Shown piece after piece: positions 25,317 to 34,202 of a stretch of 64,000 nt of DNA (position 1 is the first letter of the stretch; each line of letters starts with the position of its first letter). Where the stretch lies: the NCBI RefSeq assembly GCF_023276435.1, contig NZ_JALLPO010000001.1, positions 358,813 to 422,812 of the forward strand, in the 5' to 3' direction. This DNA is from Sphaerisporangium perillae (lineage in GTDB: Bacteria; Actinomycetota; Actinomycetes; Streptosporangiales; Streptosporangiaceae). The translations under genes were made by a program, and so were the position numbers. Under the pieces are notes generated by a model. The model did no database searches, was not told the DNA's origin, and saw only the letters and a program-made list of their open reading frames with translations.

Positions 25317-25348
25317 ACGGGGGCCATCCCTGTGGGATGGGCCCCCGT
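25317..25348. terminator. Strong bidirectional hairpin terminator
   Basis: ACGGGGG/CCCCCGT and CCATCCC/GGGATGG stack into a 14-bp stem with one bulged G and a TGT loop. It lies between two convergent genes (NmrA-like and antiporter). Confidence 0.8.
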
Positions 25349-25372
25349 ACTCAGTGGGTGAGGCGTGGAGGG

Positions 25373-26746
25373 TCACAGGATCGGCTCGGCCTCGCCTACC
25401 GGCTGCCTGGTCCAGGCTTGGTGCTCGGACTCGCGGATCTTCTCCTCGGCGGTCTGCTCCACCCTGGCCATGGCGATCCGCAGGATCGGCGGGGCCATCA
25501 GTGAGGTCACGATCGCGACGAGCACCACGATGGTGTACGCCTCGACGCTGAGGATGCCCAGCCGCAGGCCGACCATGGCGACCACGACCTCGATCACGCC
25601 GCGGGCGTTGAGCCCGGCGCCGAGCGCGAGCGCCTCCCATCTGCTGAGCCTGCTCAGCCGCGCCCCGGCGTAGGCACCGAGGAATTTGCCGATGATCGCG
25701 ATGGCCAGTATGGCGAGCCCGGCGAACAGCACTTCGGGCTTGACCAGTGCGGTCAGGTCCATCCGCAGGCCGGCGGTGGCGAAGAAGATCGGCGCGAACC
25801 CTGACAGCACGACCGTACGAAGCGGGGCGAGCTTGGACGGGTCGATCCTGCCCGCGCTGCCGATGAGGATGCCGCAGACGAACGCGCCGAAGACCGCCTC
25901 AAGGCCCAGGGCGTGGGTCCCTGCCGCGGAGAGAAGGATGAGCACGGCCGCGGTGGCGACGGTCGGTCCGGGTTCGTTCGCTTTATCGGTGAGCCGCAGC
26001 GCGCCCCTGACCAGCGGGCGGCCGAGCGTGAGCGCGAACACGGCGATGGCGACCAGGTAGGCGAACGAGGTCAGCACGGTGCCGGTGGACACCGAGTTCA
26101 CGGCCATCGCGCTCACGATCGACAGCATGAACCAGCCGAAGGCGTCGTCGATCATGCCGGCGGTCAGTGTGAGCTGGCCGATGTTGCGGTGCAGCAGCTT
26201 CATGTCCATGAGGGTCTTGGCGATGACCGGGATCGCGCTGACGCACATCGCCACGCCCAGGAACAGCGCGAAGACGGTGGTGTCGGTGCCATCCGGGATC
26301 AACGTCTTGGGCAGCAGGAAGCCGGCGCCGATGCCGAAGCCGAGCGGGACGATGAGGCCACCGATGCTGACCCCGGCGGCCGTGGCGCCGCGACGGCGGA
26401 CCAGGCCCATGTCCATGTGGATGCCGGTGAGGCCGACCAGCAGCAGCACGCCGATCTGACCGATGGCGTCGAGCAGGTGGAACTGCTCGGGGTTGGCAGG
26501 GAACAACCAGCCCTGCACGTCCGGTGCGACGTGCGCCAGGAAGGAGGGGCCGAGGACCACGCCGACGAACAGCTCGCCGACGACGGCGGGCATGCCGAAC
26601 CGGGTGGCGAGTCGGCCGAGGGCCAGTGCCAGCAGGAGCAGCAGACCGACCTGGAGCAGGAAGACAAGCAGACTGTGGGCAGCGATCGGCGCTACGGGAG
26701 CACCCAGCGAGACGAGCATCATCCCCCTTAAGGGTAAGTAATTCAT
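25373..26746 (-). CDS. CPA2-type cation:proton antiporter
   Basis: A 457-residue membrane protein with about 12 hydrophobic segments, of the Kef/NapA-type Na+(K+)/H+ exchanger family. Conserved parts: MPAVVGELFVGVVLGPSFL, TAGMIDDAFGWFMLSIVSA (the paired acidic residues of the ion site), and LGAGLNARGVIEVVV. The start is uncertain: ATG 26746 has no clear ribosome site, while ATG 26719/26722 follow AAGGGGG. Similar antiporters occur in peptide-antibiotic clusters, and a second one is encoded at 34745-35992. Confidence 0.88.
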   Translation of the reverse strand: MNYLPLRGMMLVSLGAPVAPIAAHSLLVFLLQVGLLLLLALALGRLATRFGMPAVVGELFVGVVLGPSFLAHVAPDVQGWLFPANPEQFHLLDAIGQIGVLLLVGLTGIHMDMGLVRRRGATAAGVSIGGLIVPLGFGIGAGFLLPKTLIPDGTDTTVFALFLGVAMCVSAIPVIAKTLMDMKLLHRNIGQLTLTAGMIDDAFGWFMLSIVSAMAVNSVSTGTVLTSFAYLVAIAVFALTLGRPLVRGALRLTDKANEPGPTVATAAVLILLSAAGTHALGLEAVFGAFVCGILIGSAGRIDPSKLAPLRTVVLSGFAPIFFATAGLRMDLTALVKPEVLFAGLAILAIAIIGKFLGAYAGARLSRLSRWEALALGAGLNARGVIEVVVAMVGLRLGILSVEAYTIVVLVAIVTSLMAPPILRIAMARVEQTAEEKIRESEHQAWTRQPVGEAEPIL

Positions 26747-27160
26747 AAAAAATCTACCGTTGGCCGCTTGGAGTCAACTTGTAGATGAGTCGCAGCGGTG
26801 AGGTCGTTCAGTACGCCCACGGTGTCCGGCAAGCCGCGGGGAAGCGGGGATGCGGCGGAGAACGCGCGTCGCGGACGAAAACGATGCGGATGAGCACGCG
26901 CGGTGACCCGCGCGGCTCCGGCCACGTGCAGGTGGAGGCACCGTGGAGCCGGCACGGATGGTCACTGGATGCGCGCGTGGTCAACGCCGGCCTCCTTGCG
27001 GGTGGAGGCGAAACAGTGGTCATAACGAAATGAAAACCGGCTCCTATAGATTCCGGATCCGAGAGATCGAAGGCGGCGGGCCGGCCCGGTGAGGGCGACG
27101 GAGACTTCACCGTCGCAATTTCGCCGGCCGGCGCGGGTCCGGAGTACGAGGAGGCCTCAC
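26747..27160. other. Intergenic region with divergent promoters
   Basis: About 414 bases between the antiporter and the methyltransferase. The left end is AT-rich (TAATTCATAAAAAATCTACC around 26738-26758), probably the antiporter promoter. GAGGAGG at 27148-27154 is the methyltransferase ribosome site. No gene is supported in between. Confidence 0.5.
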
Positions 27161-27901
27161 TTGAACGGAACATCTGTCGAAAGCCTGGAAGGCTCGGGTG
27201 CGGACGCGTCCGAGCTGAATCTCGGCTTCGTCATCGACCTCTATCGGAAATACGCCGAGGACCTGCGGACCGTACGCGGCGAGCAGCAGAAACTCCGCGC
27301 CGCGAATCCGGACGCCGCCACGAAGCTGGACGATCTCGAGGCGGAGATCACCTATCTGATGGTGCGCGAGCACCGTCCCGAAGTGGTGGTGGAGATCGGC
27401 TCGCTCGACGGCTGGTCGACCACCTGGCTGCTGCGCGCTCTGCGGGACAACGGGACCGGGCACCTGTACACCTACGACCTGGTCGACAACGCCCGGAACA
27501 ACGTGCCGGAGGAGCTCGCCGCCGATCGCTGGACGTTCGTGCACGGCGACGCGCGCGAGAAGCTCGCCGGCCACGACCACGAGATCGACTATCTGTTCGT
27601 CGACGCCGCGCACACGAGGAACTTCGCGCGCTGGTACGTGAACGAGCTGTTCCCCACCGTCCCGCCCGGCGTGCCCGTCAGCGTGCACGACGTCTTCCAC
27701 ACCCGGCGGCCATGGCCGTTCAGCGAGGGCCGGGTCGTGCTCTCGTGGCTGGCCGACCGCGGCATCGAGTACTTCACCGCCTCACGCGCCGCGGCCCCGC
27801 AGGTCAACCAGAGCCTGTTCGCGCTGAAGGAGACCCTCGACCTCAGCGAGGCGGTGCACTCGGGCCGCAACGACCCGATGCTGTGCTTCTACATGAATTG
27901 A
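27161..27901 (+). CDS. Class I SAM-dependent methyltransferase
   Basis: About 246 residues. I choose TTG 27161 because GAGGAGG lies six bases upstream; GTG 27089 would add 24 residues. Motif I is VVVEIGSLDGWSTTWLLRAL, followed by YTYDLVDN, FVHGDAREKL and YLFVDAAHTRNFARWYVNELFPTVPPGVPVSVHDV, the pattern of the Methyltransf_24/cephalosporin-hydroxylase-like group. The target is unknown; it may tailor the peptide encoded to the right. The stop codon TGA lies within the TTGAC that opens the element relic described next. Confidence 0.85.
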   Translation: MNGTSVESLEGSGADASELNLGFVIDLYRKYAEDLRTVRGEQQKLRAANPDAATKLDDLEAEITYLMVREHRPEVVVEIGSLDGWSTTWLLRALRDNGTGHLYTYDLVDNARNNVPEELAADRWTFVHGDAREKLAGHDHEIDYLFVDAAHTRNFARWYVNELFPTVPPGVPVSVHDVFHTRRPWPFSEGRVVLSWLADRGIEYFTASRAAAPQVNQSLFALKETLDLSEAVHSGRNDPMLCFYMN

Positions 27902-27965
27902 CTTCCTCTCCCACCTGAGGGCGGGGGATTCTCGCCCTCACGGGGGAGGTTTCCTGCTTCACGCG
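27898..27965 (-). mobile_element. Relic resembling the right end (omegaRNA-like) of an IS200/IS605 TnpB-type element
   Basis: Read on the minus strand this stretch has, in order, GAAGCAGGAA, a G/C-rich hairpin, GAATCCCCCGCC, and GGGAGAGGAAGTCAA at its end. From memory this order matches the right ends of IS605/IS1341-group elements, which form the scaffold of the TnpB guide RNA. It folds as two nested 8-bp stems: CCTCTCCC/GGGGGAGG outside and TGAGGGCG/CGCCCTCA inside. No tnpA or tnpB is next to it; a regulator gene starts 13 bases beyond. It could equally act as the methyltransferase terminator. Confidence 0.55.
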
Positions 27966-27977
27966 CGGAGGCCTCAG

Positions 27978-28949
27978 TCAGACCCATCCCCGCCGGGTGG
28001 CCTCGGTGCCGGCCTGGAAGCGGCTGACCGCGTTGAGCCGCTCGGTCAGGGCGTTCATCATGCGCTGGACGCTCCGCAGCGAGATCGCGAGGCTCCGGGC
28101 CGCCGACTCGTCGGTGTGGCCGTCGGCGAGGAGCCGCAGGAGACTGTGCTCCTGCGGCGTGAGGCCGTGCTCGTTGCGCGAGGGCGGCTCGGTGATGGGG
28201 GTGCCCGTCGACCACACCTGTTCGAACAGGGCGTACAGGCCGGTGACCACTCCCCGGCTGTGCATCTCGAGGGCGCCCAGAGTGGGATCGATGGGGTCGA
28301 GGGGGACCAGCGCGATCTCGCGGTCGACGATGACCAGCCGCATGGGCAGGTTCGGGACCGTCCGGCACTCCTCTCCGAGGGCCACCATCGAGCGGGCGTA
28401 GGACAGGGTGACCGGGTCGTTCCGGATGCTGTCCAGGTACACCGTGCGGATCTTCACCCCTCGGGCGAGCGCGACCTGGTTGAGCGGCTTCTCCGACTCG
28501 ATGGTGCTTGGATTCTGCGCGCCGCCGGGGCTCAGTGACACGCATTCGATCTGGGCGCTGTGGGACAGCTCGGTGAGCCGGTCGCGCACCGAGTCGAGCC
28601 CGGTGAGCCGGCGGCCCTCCTCGTGCTGCTCCTGCTCGGCGTACGCCGCCGCTATCGAGGCGATCGAGGCGCGGGCTCCCTCGAGTTGCTGCTGGCGGGT
28701 GCCGAGTTCGGCCTCGACCCGGGCCAGCAGCGCCGTCAGGCCCGCCTGCGGGCGCACGGCCCGCACAGTGTCCTCGTCGATGGTGGAGCGGACCAGCGCG
28801 AGGTCGATGAGGGTGTTGAGGGCCTCGCGGACGTCGTCGTTCGTCAAGTCCAGGTGCGCGGCGATGTCGGCCACGCCGAACTCCGGGTGGCTCAACATGG
28901 TGCGGTAGATCGCTTCGTCCCGTACGGATAGCCCCAGCGCACTCAGCAC
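27978..28949 (-). CDS. TrmB/LuxR-type transcriptional regulator
   Basis: A 323-residue regulator with a two-HTH layout. The N-terminus (LGLSVRDEAIYRTMLSHPEFGVADIAAHLDLTNDDVREALNTLIDLALV) is a TrmB-like winged helix; a coiled-coil-like Gln/Glu/Ala-rich stretch spans about residues 75-110; the middle is a phospholipase-D-like or sensor segment; residues ~265-315 are a LuxR C-terminal HTH (HGLTPQEHSLLRLLADGHTDESAARSLAISLRSVQRMMNALTERL). This class is frequent in actinomycete antibiotic clusters. It is divergent from the GWG-peptide gene. Confidence 0.88.
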   Translation of the reverse strand: MLSALGLSVRDEAIYRTMLSHPEFGVADIAAHLDLTNDDVREALNTLIDLALVRSTIDEDTVRAVRPQAGLTALLARVEAELGTRQQQLEGARASIASIAAAYAEQEQHEEGRRLTGLDSVRDRLTELSHSAQIECVSLSPGGAQNPSTIESEKPLNQVALARGVKIRTVYLDSIRNDPVTLSYARSMVALGEECRTVPNLPMRLVIVDREIALVPLDPIDPTLGALEMHSRGVVTGLYALFEQVWSTGTPITEPPSRNEHGLTPQEHSLLRLLADGHTDESAARSLAISLRSVQRMMNALTERLNAVSRFQAGTEATRRGWV

Positions 28950-29467
28950 TGATACCTCCCTGCACAGTGAAACCGGCGCCTCCTGCGCCTTTCAATGACC
29001 CACTGTTAACCCGGGAGATGGTGGCGGTTAGTTCAATTTTAAAATGCAATGCAGATCGCGCAGGGTGACTATCGTTGACAGGTGGTAACGCTGCGCATGA
29101 CAGTATCTATTGCTGCTGGTTCACCCCGTAGATCTTCCTTCCATCCCCGGTCCGCCAATATAGATCATGTCACCATTGTCTAGCAAGGTCAGCCGAAATC
29201 CCCTCCTCGCTTACGGTGCGTAGTTCCTCTTGTGAAGGCGTGCTCAGGAGCACGTCGTCGGCGCGTCGACCTTGGAGGCCGGGACTACAGGCCGCTATCA
29301 CGCAGCGCTCCGGCGCGGTTGGCGGAAGGCCGCCAGGCGGCCTCGCGCCAAGGCGAAACCGATGACAGCACGGGGCTTGCGAAGCATTCTTGTTTCAGCC
29401 GCCCGGGAATGTAGTGCGCAAGGGGTGGGCGGTCGAAGAGTCCTACACGAAGGAGAGTGTAAGAAGC
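28950..29467. other. Long intergenic region upstream of the regulator and the GWG peptide
   Basis: About 518 bases, richer in AT than the surroundings. It holds the palindrome ATTTTAAAAT (29036-29045) and a TTGACA box (29074-29079) with no well-spaced -10. Small frames across 29190-29414 show no family features. It probably carries the promoters of the TrmB/LuxR gene and the peptide operon. Confidence 0.5.
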
Positions 29468-29716
29468 ATGACTAACCTCGTGAAGATCGGCAAGCGCCTC
29501 GTTTCTGTCGTAATTGTTCCGTTTGCACTTTTCGGAGTCGTCGTATTCTGTGTCAACCAAGACGTCTCCGGCCCGGACAAGGGCTTCGGATGGGGCGAGC
29601 AGCTGGCCTTCGTGCTCGACGAAAGCGGATTCGGGTGGGGCGACATTCCGGCGAGCGTCCAGGCTGACAGCCGTGGCTGGGGGGGCGCACCGCCTTCCTC
29701 GTCGACGAGCGTCTGA
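29468..29716 (+). CDS. Small membrane-anchored or secreted peptide with GWG repeats
   Basis: An 82-residue peptide with AGGAG at 29451-29455. Residues 1-12 are basic and residues ~11-29 are strongly hydrophobic (VSVVIVPFALFGVVVFCV), so it carries a signal or anchor. The rest has three spaced repeats, KGFGWGEQ, SGFGWGDI and SRGWGGAP, then a Ser-rich tail. I do not recognise the family. It is coupled by a one-base stop/start overlap to the next small gene and is followed by a SARP. It could be a signal peptide, a modified-peptide precursor or a small regulatory membrane protein. Confidence 0.6.
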   Translation: MTNLVKIGKRLVSVVIVPFALFGVVVFCVNQDVSGPDKGFGWGEQLAFVLDESGFGWGDIPASVQADSRGWGGAPPSSSTSV

Positions 29717-29967
29717 TGCGGATGTCTACTCTGCGGGTCGCACCGCTGGTCTCGTGCGATGCGGAGATGTGGCGTGAGCTGGTGCGGCGCAACGCCGACA
29801 GCGGGGCCGGTCTCGAACACATCCAGGTTCGAGCCGGCCCGCAGGGGCTGGACATCTTCGCCTTTTTCCGGGTGGCCACGGCCGAGGAGGCCGACGCCCG
29901 TCTCAGACGACTGGTCGAGACCACGATCGCCAGCACACCCGAGCTCCAGTTCTGGAGAATCGTCTAA
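29716..29967 (+). CDS. Small hypothetical protein coupled to the GWG peptide
   Basis: An 83-residue soluble protein (starts MRMSTLRVAPLVSC, ends ELQFWRIV) whose ATG overlaps the peptide's TGA by one base. The alternating strand/helix pattern, with ...GPQGLDIFAFFRVATAEEADARLRRLV in the middle, suggests a small ferredoxin-like fold. No family is recognised. Tight coupling means it likely acts on or with the peptide. Confidence 0.6.
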   Translation: MRMSTLRVAPLVSCDAEMWRELVRRNADSGAGLEHIQVRAGPQGLDIFAFFRVATAEEADARLRRLVETTIASTPELQFWRIV

Positions 29968-29991
29968 TTCACGAACTTTGAAGGTGGTCTC

Positions 29992-31866
29992 GTGAGTGAG
30001 CTGTCCGAAACCTCTCTTCCGTCACTCGGCTTTCGTTATCTCGGTCCACTGGAGGTGCAGGCGGACGGCCGGCGCCTGCGGATAGGCAGCCCTCGCCAGC
30101 GCGTCGTACTGGCCATGTTGTTGCTGGCGTCCGACTGCGTGGTCTCCGTGGACCACCTCGTCGACGCCGTCTGGGGCGGCTCCCCGCCCGCGACCGGGCG
30201 GACACAGGTGGCCATCTGCATCGCCGCCCTGCGCAAGATGTTCGCCGCCGCCGGCTATCACGACGTGATAGCCACCGTCTCTCCCGGCTACAAGCTGGTG
30301 TCGGACGGTTGCGGCATCGACGGCGTGCAGTTCTCGCGGCTGGTGGACGAGGGACAGACGGCCCTGCAACAGGGGCGCACCGCCGAGGCCAGCGCGAAGC
30401 TGGACCAGGCGTTGAAACTCTGGTGGGGCCCCGCGCTCGCCGGCGTCCCGAGCGCGGTCGTCGAGGGAAAGGCGATCAGGCTCGAGGAGACGCGCCTGGC
30501 CGTCTACGAGGAGTCCCTCGCGCTCAAGCTGGAACTACGGCAGCACACCGACCTGGTTCCCGAGCTGGCGGCCCTGGTCAGGGAGCACCCGCTCCGGGAG
30601 CGCGCGCGTGCGCTGCTGATGCTGGCGCAATATCGTGCCGGTCGGCGCAGCGAGGCGCTGGAGATATTCAACGAGGGCCGCCGCCGTCTCGTCGAGGACC
30701 TCGGGCTTGAGCCGGGGCCCATCCTGCGCGACATGCAGACGGCGATCTTCCGCGACGATCCCAAGCTCGCCTCCGCCAAGCCCGTCCCCTCCGTGTGGAC
30801 CAGGGTCGTGCCCGCGCAGCTCCCGCCCACGGCGCCCCTGTTCACCGGCAGGCAGACCGAGCTGACGGCGCTCGACCGGCTGCTCGACCAGCGGGCCCGC
30901 GGCGGCTCGCTGCCCGTGGGAGTGCTCACCGGCCAGGTGGGCGTCGGCAAGACGGCGCTGGCGGTGCACTGGGCGCGCGGCGCCGCCGACCACTTCCCCG
31001 ACGGCCAGCTGTTCGCCGACCTCCGGGGGTGGGACCCCGACCATCCTGCCGCCGAGGCGACGGCCGTGCTCAGCGGGTTCCTGCACGCCCTCGGCGTGCC
31101 GCTCGCCGAGATCCCGGTCCGGCTCGACGAGCAGACCTCGCTGTACAACAGCCTGGTGGACGGCCGCAGGGTGCTGGTCGTGATCGACAACGTCCAGAAC
31201 GCCGCCCAGGCGCGCCCGCTGATGCCGGGCAGCGGAACATGCTGCGTGCTGATGACCGGCCGCACGTTGCCCGACTCGCACGGCAGCGTACGGCTGCACC
31301 TCAAGCCGTTCAGGACGGACGAGTCGTCGGCCCTGCTGCGCGGCATCATCGGCGAGGAACGCACGCGCGACGATCCGGAGTCGCTGGAGCGGCTGGGCGA
31401 GCTCTGCGACGGGATGCCGCTGGCCCTCTGGAGCGCCGCACTACGGCTGGCCGCCAGGACCCACTGGACGGTGAAGGACCTGCTGTCCAGGCTGGAGGAC
31501 CCCGACCGGCGGCTGAACGAGATCAGCCATGGCATCTGGGACGTCCGGGCCCAGATCGGCGCGAGCTACCGCTACCTGCCGCCTCGGGCGGCTCTGGTGC
31601 TGCGCCGCCTGGGGTCGCTCGGCAGCTGCGATGTCACACCGCGGATGACGGCCACGCTGCTGGACTGCGGGCCGGCCGAGGCCGAGGACCTGATGGAACA
31701 GCTCCACGAGGCCGGCTTCCTGGAGGTGGCCGCGCGAGGCCAGGACGGATACCGCCGGTACCGGCTGCCGGGCCTGTTCGCGCAGTATGCCCGGGAGAGG
31801 GGCCGTACGGAGGACGTGGGGGACGGCGTGAAGAGCCTGGCCCTGGTCCGCGCCCAGTTCGCCTGA
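29992..31866 (+). CDS. AfsR/SARP family regulator with NTPase domain
   Basis: A 624-residue pathway regulator from GTG 29992 (GAAGGTGG upstream). Residues ~10-100 are an OmpR-type DNA-binding domain (LGPLEVQADGRRLRIGSPRQRVVLAMLLL). Residues ~105-255 are the bacterial transcriptional activator domain. Residues ~285-560 are an NB-ARC-like NTPase with P-loop GQVGVGKTAL and VLVVIDNVQNAAQARPL. SARPs bind short direct repeats upstream of biosynthetic promoters and activate them. It is the likely main activator of the peptide cluster; the TPR region of full AfsR proteins is missing. Confidence 0.93.
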   Translation: MSELSETSLPSLGFRYLGPLEVQADGRRLRIGSPRQRVVLAMLLLASDCVVSVDHLVDAVWGGSPPATGRTQVAICIAALRKMFAAAGYHDVIATVSPGYKLVSDGCGIDGVQFSRLVDEGQTALQQGRTAEASAKLDQALKLWWGPALAGVPSAVVEGKAIRLEETRLAVYEESLALKLELRQHTDLVPELAALVREHPLRERARALLMLAQYRAGRRSEALEIFNEGRRRLVEDLGLEPGPILRDMQTAIFRDDPKLASAKPVPSVWTRVVPAQLPPTAPLFTGRQTELTALDRLLDQRARGGSLPVGVLTGQVGVGKTALAVHWARGAADHFPDGQLFADLRGWDPDHPAAEATAVLSGFLHALGVPLAEIPVRLDEQTSLYNSLVDGRRVLVVIDNVQNAAQARPLMPGSGTCCVLMTGRTLPDSHGSVRLHLKPFRTDESSALLRGIIGEERTRDDPESLERLGELCDGMPLALWSAALRLAARTHWTVKDLLSRLEDPDRRLNEISHGIWDVRAQIGASYRYLPPRAALVLRRLGSLGSCDVTPRMTATLLDCGPAEAEDLMEQLHEAGFLEVAARGQDGYRRYRLPGLFAQYARERGRTEDVGDGVKSLALVRAQFA

Positions 31867-31983
31867 GCCTTCGGCGGCCGGCACGCCGGGGCCGGTCCGC
31901 GGAGTCCCGAGGAACATCTTCGGAGGTCGGCAGTCTCGGTAGGTCCTGAAGTCTCGGGGAACTCGCGGAGCTCAAGGAAAGGA

Positions 31984-32014
31984 AGGGCTGGGCGCGACGG
32001 CCGCGCCCAGCCCT
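31984..32014. terminator. Bidirectional hairpin between SARP and MbtH genes
   Basis: Perfect 13-bp arms (AGGGCTGGGCGCG / CGCGCCCAGCCCT) with a 5-base loop between convergent genes. Confidence 0.8.
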
Positions 32015-32025
32015 CCCGCGGTCCG

Positions 32026-32247
32026 CTAGGCGTTGGCCTTCTCCATCAGCCGGATCAGGCTGTTCGGTCGCATGTCGGTCCAGTTGGCCTCGATGTAGTC
32101 CAGGCAGGCCTGCCTGCCGTCCTCGCCGAACACGCTGTTCCAGCCGGCCGGGATCTCTATGAAGGACGGCCACAGGGAGTGCTGCCCTTCATCGTTGATC
32201 AGGACGAGGTAGGTGCCGTCGTTGTTCTCGAAGGGATTGGTCGTCAT
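32026..32247 (-). CDS. mbtH: MbtH-like protein
   Basis: A 73-residue protein with the family signature: [26 protein letters not shown] then [10 protein letters not shown] and [11 protein letters not shown]. MbtH proteins bind adenylation domains and are needed for their folding or activity, so it should serve the NRPS proteins of this cluster. It lies 10 bases downstream of the SbnA-like gene. Confidence 0.97.
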   Translation of the reverse strand: MTTNPFENNDGTYLVLINDEGQHSLWPSFIEIPAGWNSVFGEDGRQACLDYIEANWTDMRPNSLIRLMEKANA

Positions 32248-32257
32248 GGTCGTCTCC

Positions 32258-33277
32258 TCAGGTGCTGGGCGTGGGTGGCGCCTGGACGTCGTGGGCGATC
32301 TCGCGGAGGTCCCAGCAGGGCGGCCCCCACTCCTCGCCGCTGTAGTGGTCGTGCAGCCAGGTCTCGGAGTAGATGGAGTCGAGGTAGCGTTCCCCCAGGT
32401 CGGGGGCTATGGTCAGCGCGGTCCGCTCCTCGTCGCGCGGGTTGGCGGACAGCCACCGCAGCGCGCCGCTGACCACCGTGCCCGTCGACCCTCCGAAGAG
32501 GAACCCGTTGCTGGCCATGCGGTGGCAGGCCTGGATGGTGTCCGCCTCGCTCACGTGCACGACATCGTCCACGTAGGACTCGTCGAGCAGGGGAGGGCGC
32601 AGGCTGGTGCCCACCCCCGGGATCATCCTCGGAGTCGCGGGGCCGCCGAAGGTGACCGAGCCGACGGCGTCGACCGCCACCACGGTCACCTTGGGGGAGT
32701 GCTCGCGGAAGTAGCGCGCGCATCCCATGAGGGTCCCGGTGGTACCCGTGCCGACGAACAGCACGTCGAGGTCGGGGAAGGCCGCGGCGATGGCCGGCGC
32801 GGTACGCCGGTAGTGGGCCATCCAGTTGCTGGGGTTGTCGTACTGGTTGAGCCATACGTAACGGTCGTCCTCGGCGCAGAGGCTCTTGACGTAGTCGATG
32901 CGGGCACCGAGAAGGCCGCTGACGGGGTCAGGGGTGGTGATCACATGTACCCGCGTGCCGTACAGCTCCATCATGCTTCGCACGGTGGGGTTGCAGCGGG
33001 CATCGGTCACGCACACGAACCCGTAACCCCTGCTGGCCGCGATGATGCTCAGGGCCAGGCCGAGGTTCCCCGACGAGGACTCCACAAGCGTCGAGCCCGG
33101 CAGGAGCCGCCCGCTCTCTTCGGCGGCCATGACCATCTCGGCCGCCGCCTTCATCTTGATGGAACCGCCGAAATTGAATCCTTCGTACTTGAGATAGAGG
33201 CATTGCCCGAAGGTGGGCCGCAGATCGACGTAGACGTCTTCTGCGTTGTACTGGAGTGGATCGCTGATCACCGGCAC
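32258..33277 (-). CDS. sbnA: SbnA-like PLP-dependent synthase (2,3-diaminopropionate pathway)
   Basis: A 339-residue fold-type II PLP enzyme. The PLP lysine is K41 in [22 protein letters not shown] binds the substrate carboxylate, and [10 protein letters not shown] binds the phosphate. SbnA joins O-phosphoserine and glutamate to N-(2-amino-2-carboxyethyl)-glutamate, which SbnB splits oxidatively to L-2,3-diaminopropionate. An SbnB-like gene lies at 50780-51769 in the opposite operon, supporting this role. A second, more distant paralogue is at 45201-46250. A plain cysteine synthase is less likely given the cluster context. Confidence 0.82.
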   Translation of the reverse strand: MPVISDPLQYNAEDVYVDLRPTFGQCLYLKYEGFNFGGSIKMKAAAEMVMAAEESGRLLPGSTLVESSSGNLGLALSIIAASRGYGFVCVTDARCNPTVRSMMELYGTRVHVITTPDPVSGLLGARIDYVKSLCAEDDRYVWLNQYDNPSNWMAHYRRTAPAIAAAFPDLDVLFVGTGTTGTLMGCARYFREHSPKVTVVAVDAVGSVTFGGPATPRMIPGVGTSLRPPLLDESYVDDVVHVSEADTIQACHRMASNGFLFGGSTGTVVSGALRWLSANPRDEERTALTIAPDLGERYLDSIYSETWLHDHYSGEEWGPPCWDLREIAHDVQAPPTPST

Positions 33278-33393
33278 GATAAAAGGCTATACGGCCTCGA
33301 TTTCTTGTGGTTATCAAAGCCTTTTCACCGCGCAGCGGAAACGTCGTCCCCGCTGCTAGCATTTCAATGGAAAAATGACCAGAGGAGGGCTCG
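33278..33393. promoter_or_regulatory. Divergent promoter region with inverted repeat
   Basis: A 116-base spacer between the SbnA-like gene and the thioesterase gene. AAAAGGCT (33281-33288) and AGCCTTTT (33318-33325) are perfect inverted copies 29 bases apart. GAGGAGGG before 33394 is the thioesterase ribosome site. Confidence 0.5.
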
Positions 33394-34137
33394 ATGGCCA
33401 CGACCAGTCAGCGGTGGATTTCCTGGCGTCAGCAGAATCCGGCGGCCCCGGTCCGCCTTTACTGCCTACCGTACGCCGGCGGCGGGACCCGGATGTTCGA
33501 TTCCTGGGCCGATGCGCTCGGCCCCGGCGTCGAGGTGTGCCCCGTGGTGCTGCCCGGCAGGGAGGACCGCATCGGCGAGGAGCCCGTGGCGCGGCTGGAG
33601 GAGCTGCTCCCCATGCTCATCGACGGTCTCGCGCCGACCATGACCAAGCCGTTCGCGCTGTACGGGCACAGCATGGGCGGGCTCATCGCCTTCGAGCTCG
33701 CGCTGCGGCTGTGCGAGAAGGGGAACGACCTCCCGCTGCACGTCTACCTGTCCGGTTGCGGCCCCGCGCCCATTCCCGAAGGGCGGCGCCATCACCTCCT
33801 GCCGGACGAGGACTTCATCGAGGAATTGCGGCGGATGAACGGCACGCCGCCGGAGTTCTTCGAGGACCGTGATCTGGTCGACCTGCTTCTTCCCACCATT
33901 CGCGCCGATTTCGAGCTGTCGGAGACCTCCGCGGCGCGGGAGGGGGCCCTGTTGCCGGTTCCCATCACCGCGTTCGCCGGCGAGCAGGACCCGAGCGCGC
34001 CCGCGGACCAGGTGCGGGAATGGCGCGCGCACGCCGGCGCGGGTTTCGATTTCCACACCTACCGGGGCGACCATTTCTTCGTGCACGACTGCCCGGAGAT
34101 GCTCGGCGTCGTCCGGGAGACCCTGCCGAGGTCCTGA
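33394..34137 (+). CDS. Type II thioesterase
   Basis: A 247-residue alpha/beta-hydrolase. The nucleophile elbow is YGHSMGGLIAFELA (Ser at about residue 92), with the catalytic Asp near GEQDPSAP and His in YRGDHFFVHD. The N-terminal LYCLPYAGGGTRMFDSWAD is typical. Type II thioesterases remove wrong or stalled acyl groups from NRPS carrier domains. It stands alone on the plus strand between two minus-strand blocks. Confidence 0.93.
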   Translation: MATTSQRWISWRQQNPAAPVRLYCLPYAGGGTRMFDSWADALGPGVEVCPVVLPGREDRIGEEPVARLEELLPMLIDGLAPTMTKPFALYGHSMGGLIAFELALRLCEKGNDLPLHVYLSGCGPAPIPEGRRHHLLPDEDFIEELRRMNGTPPEFFEDRDLVDLLLPTIRADFELSETSAAREGALLPVPITAFAGEQDPSAPADQVREWRAHAGAGFDFHTYRGDHFFVHDCPEMLGVVRETLPRS

Positions 34138-34141
34138 CCGC

Positions 34142-34181
34142 GCGGAAAAGGCTGAAGTCACTCGACTTCAGCCTTTTCCGC
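34142..34181. terminator. Very strong bidirectional terminator
   Basis: Perfect 18-bp arms (GCGGAAAAGGCTGAAGTC and its complement) with a 4-base loop between the convergent thioesterase and flavin reductase genes. The AAAA/TTTT inside the stem is unusual for this GC-rich DNA. Confidence 0.9.
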
Positions 34182-34202
34182 CCGGCCGGCGCCTCGGCGC
34201 GG

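Noticed and set aside
29190..29414. Short frames before the GWG peptide, considered as a decayed transposase tail or second small peptide.
   Set aside because: No ribosome site, no recognisable motif and no repeat borders; kept as intergenic.
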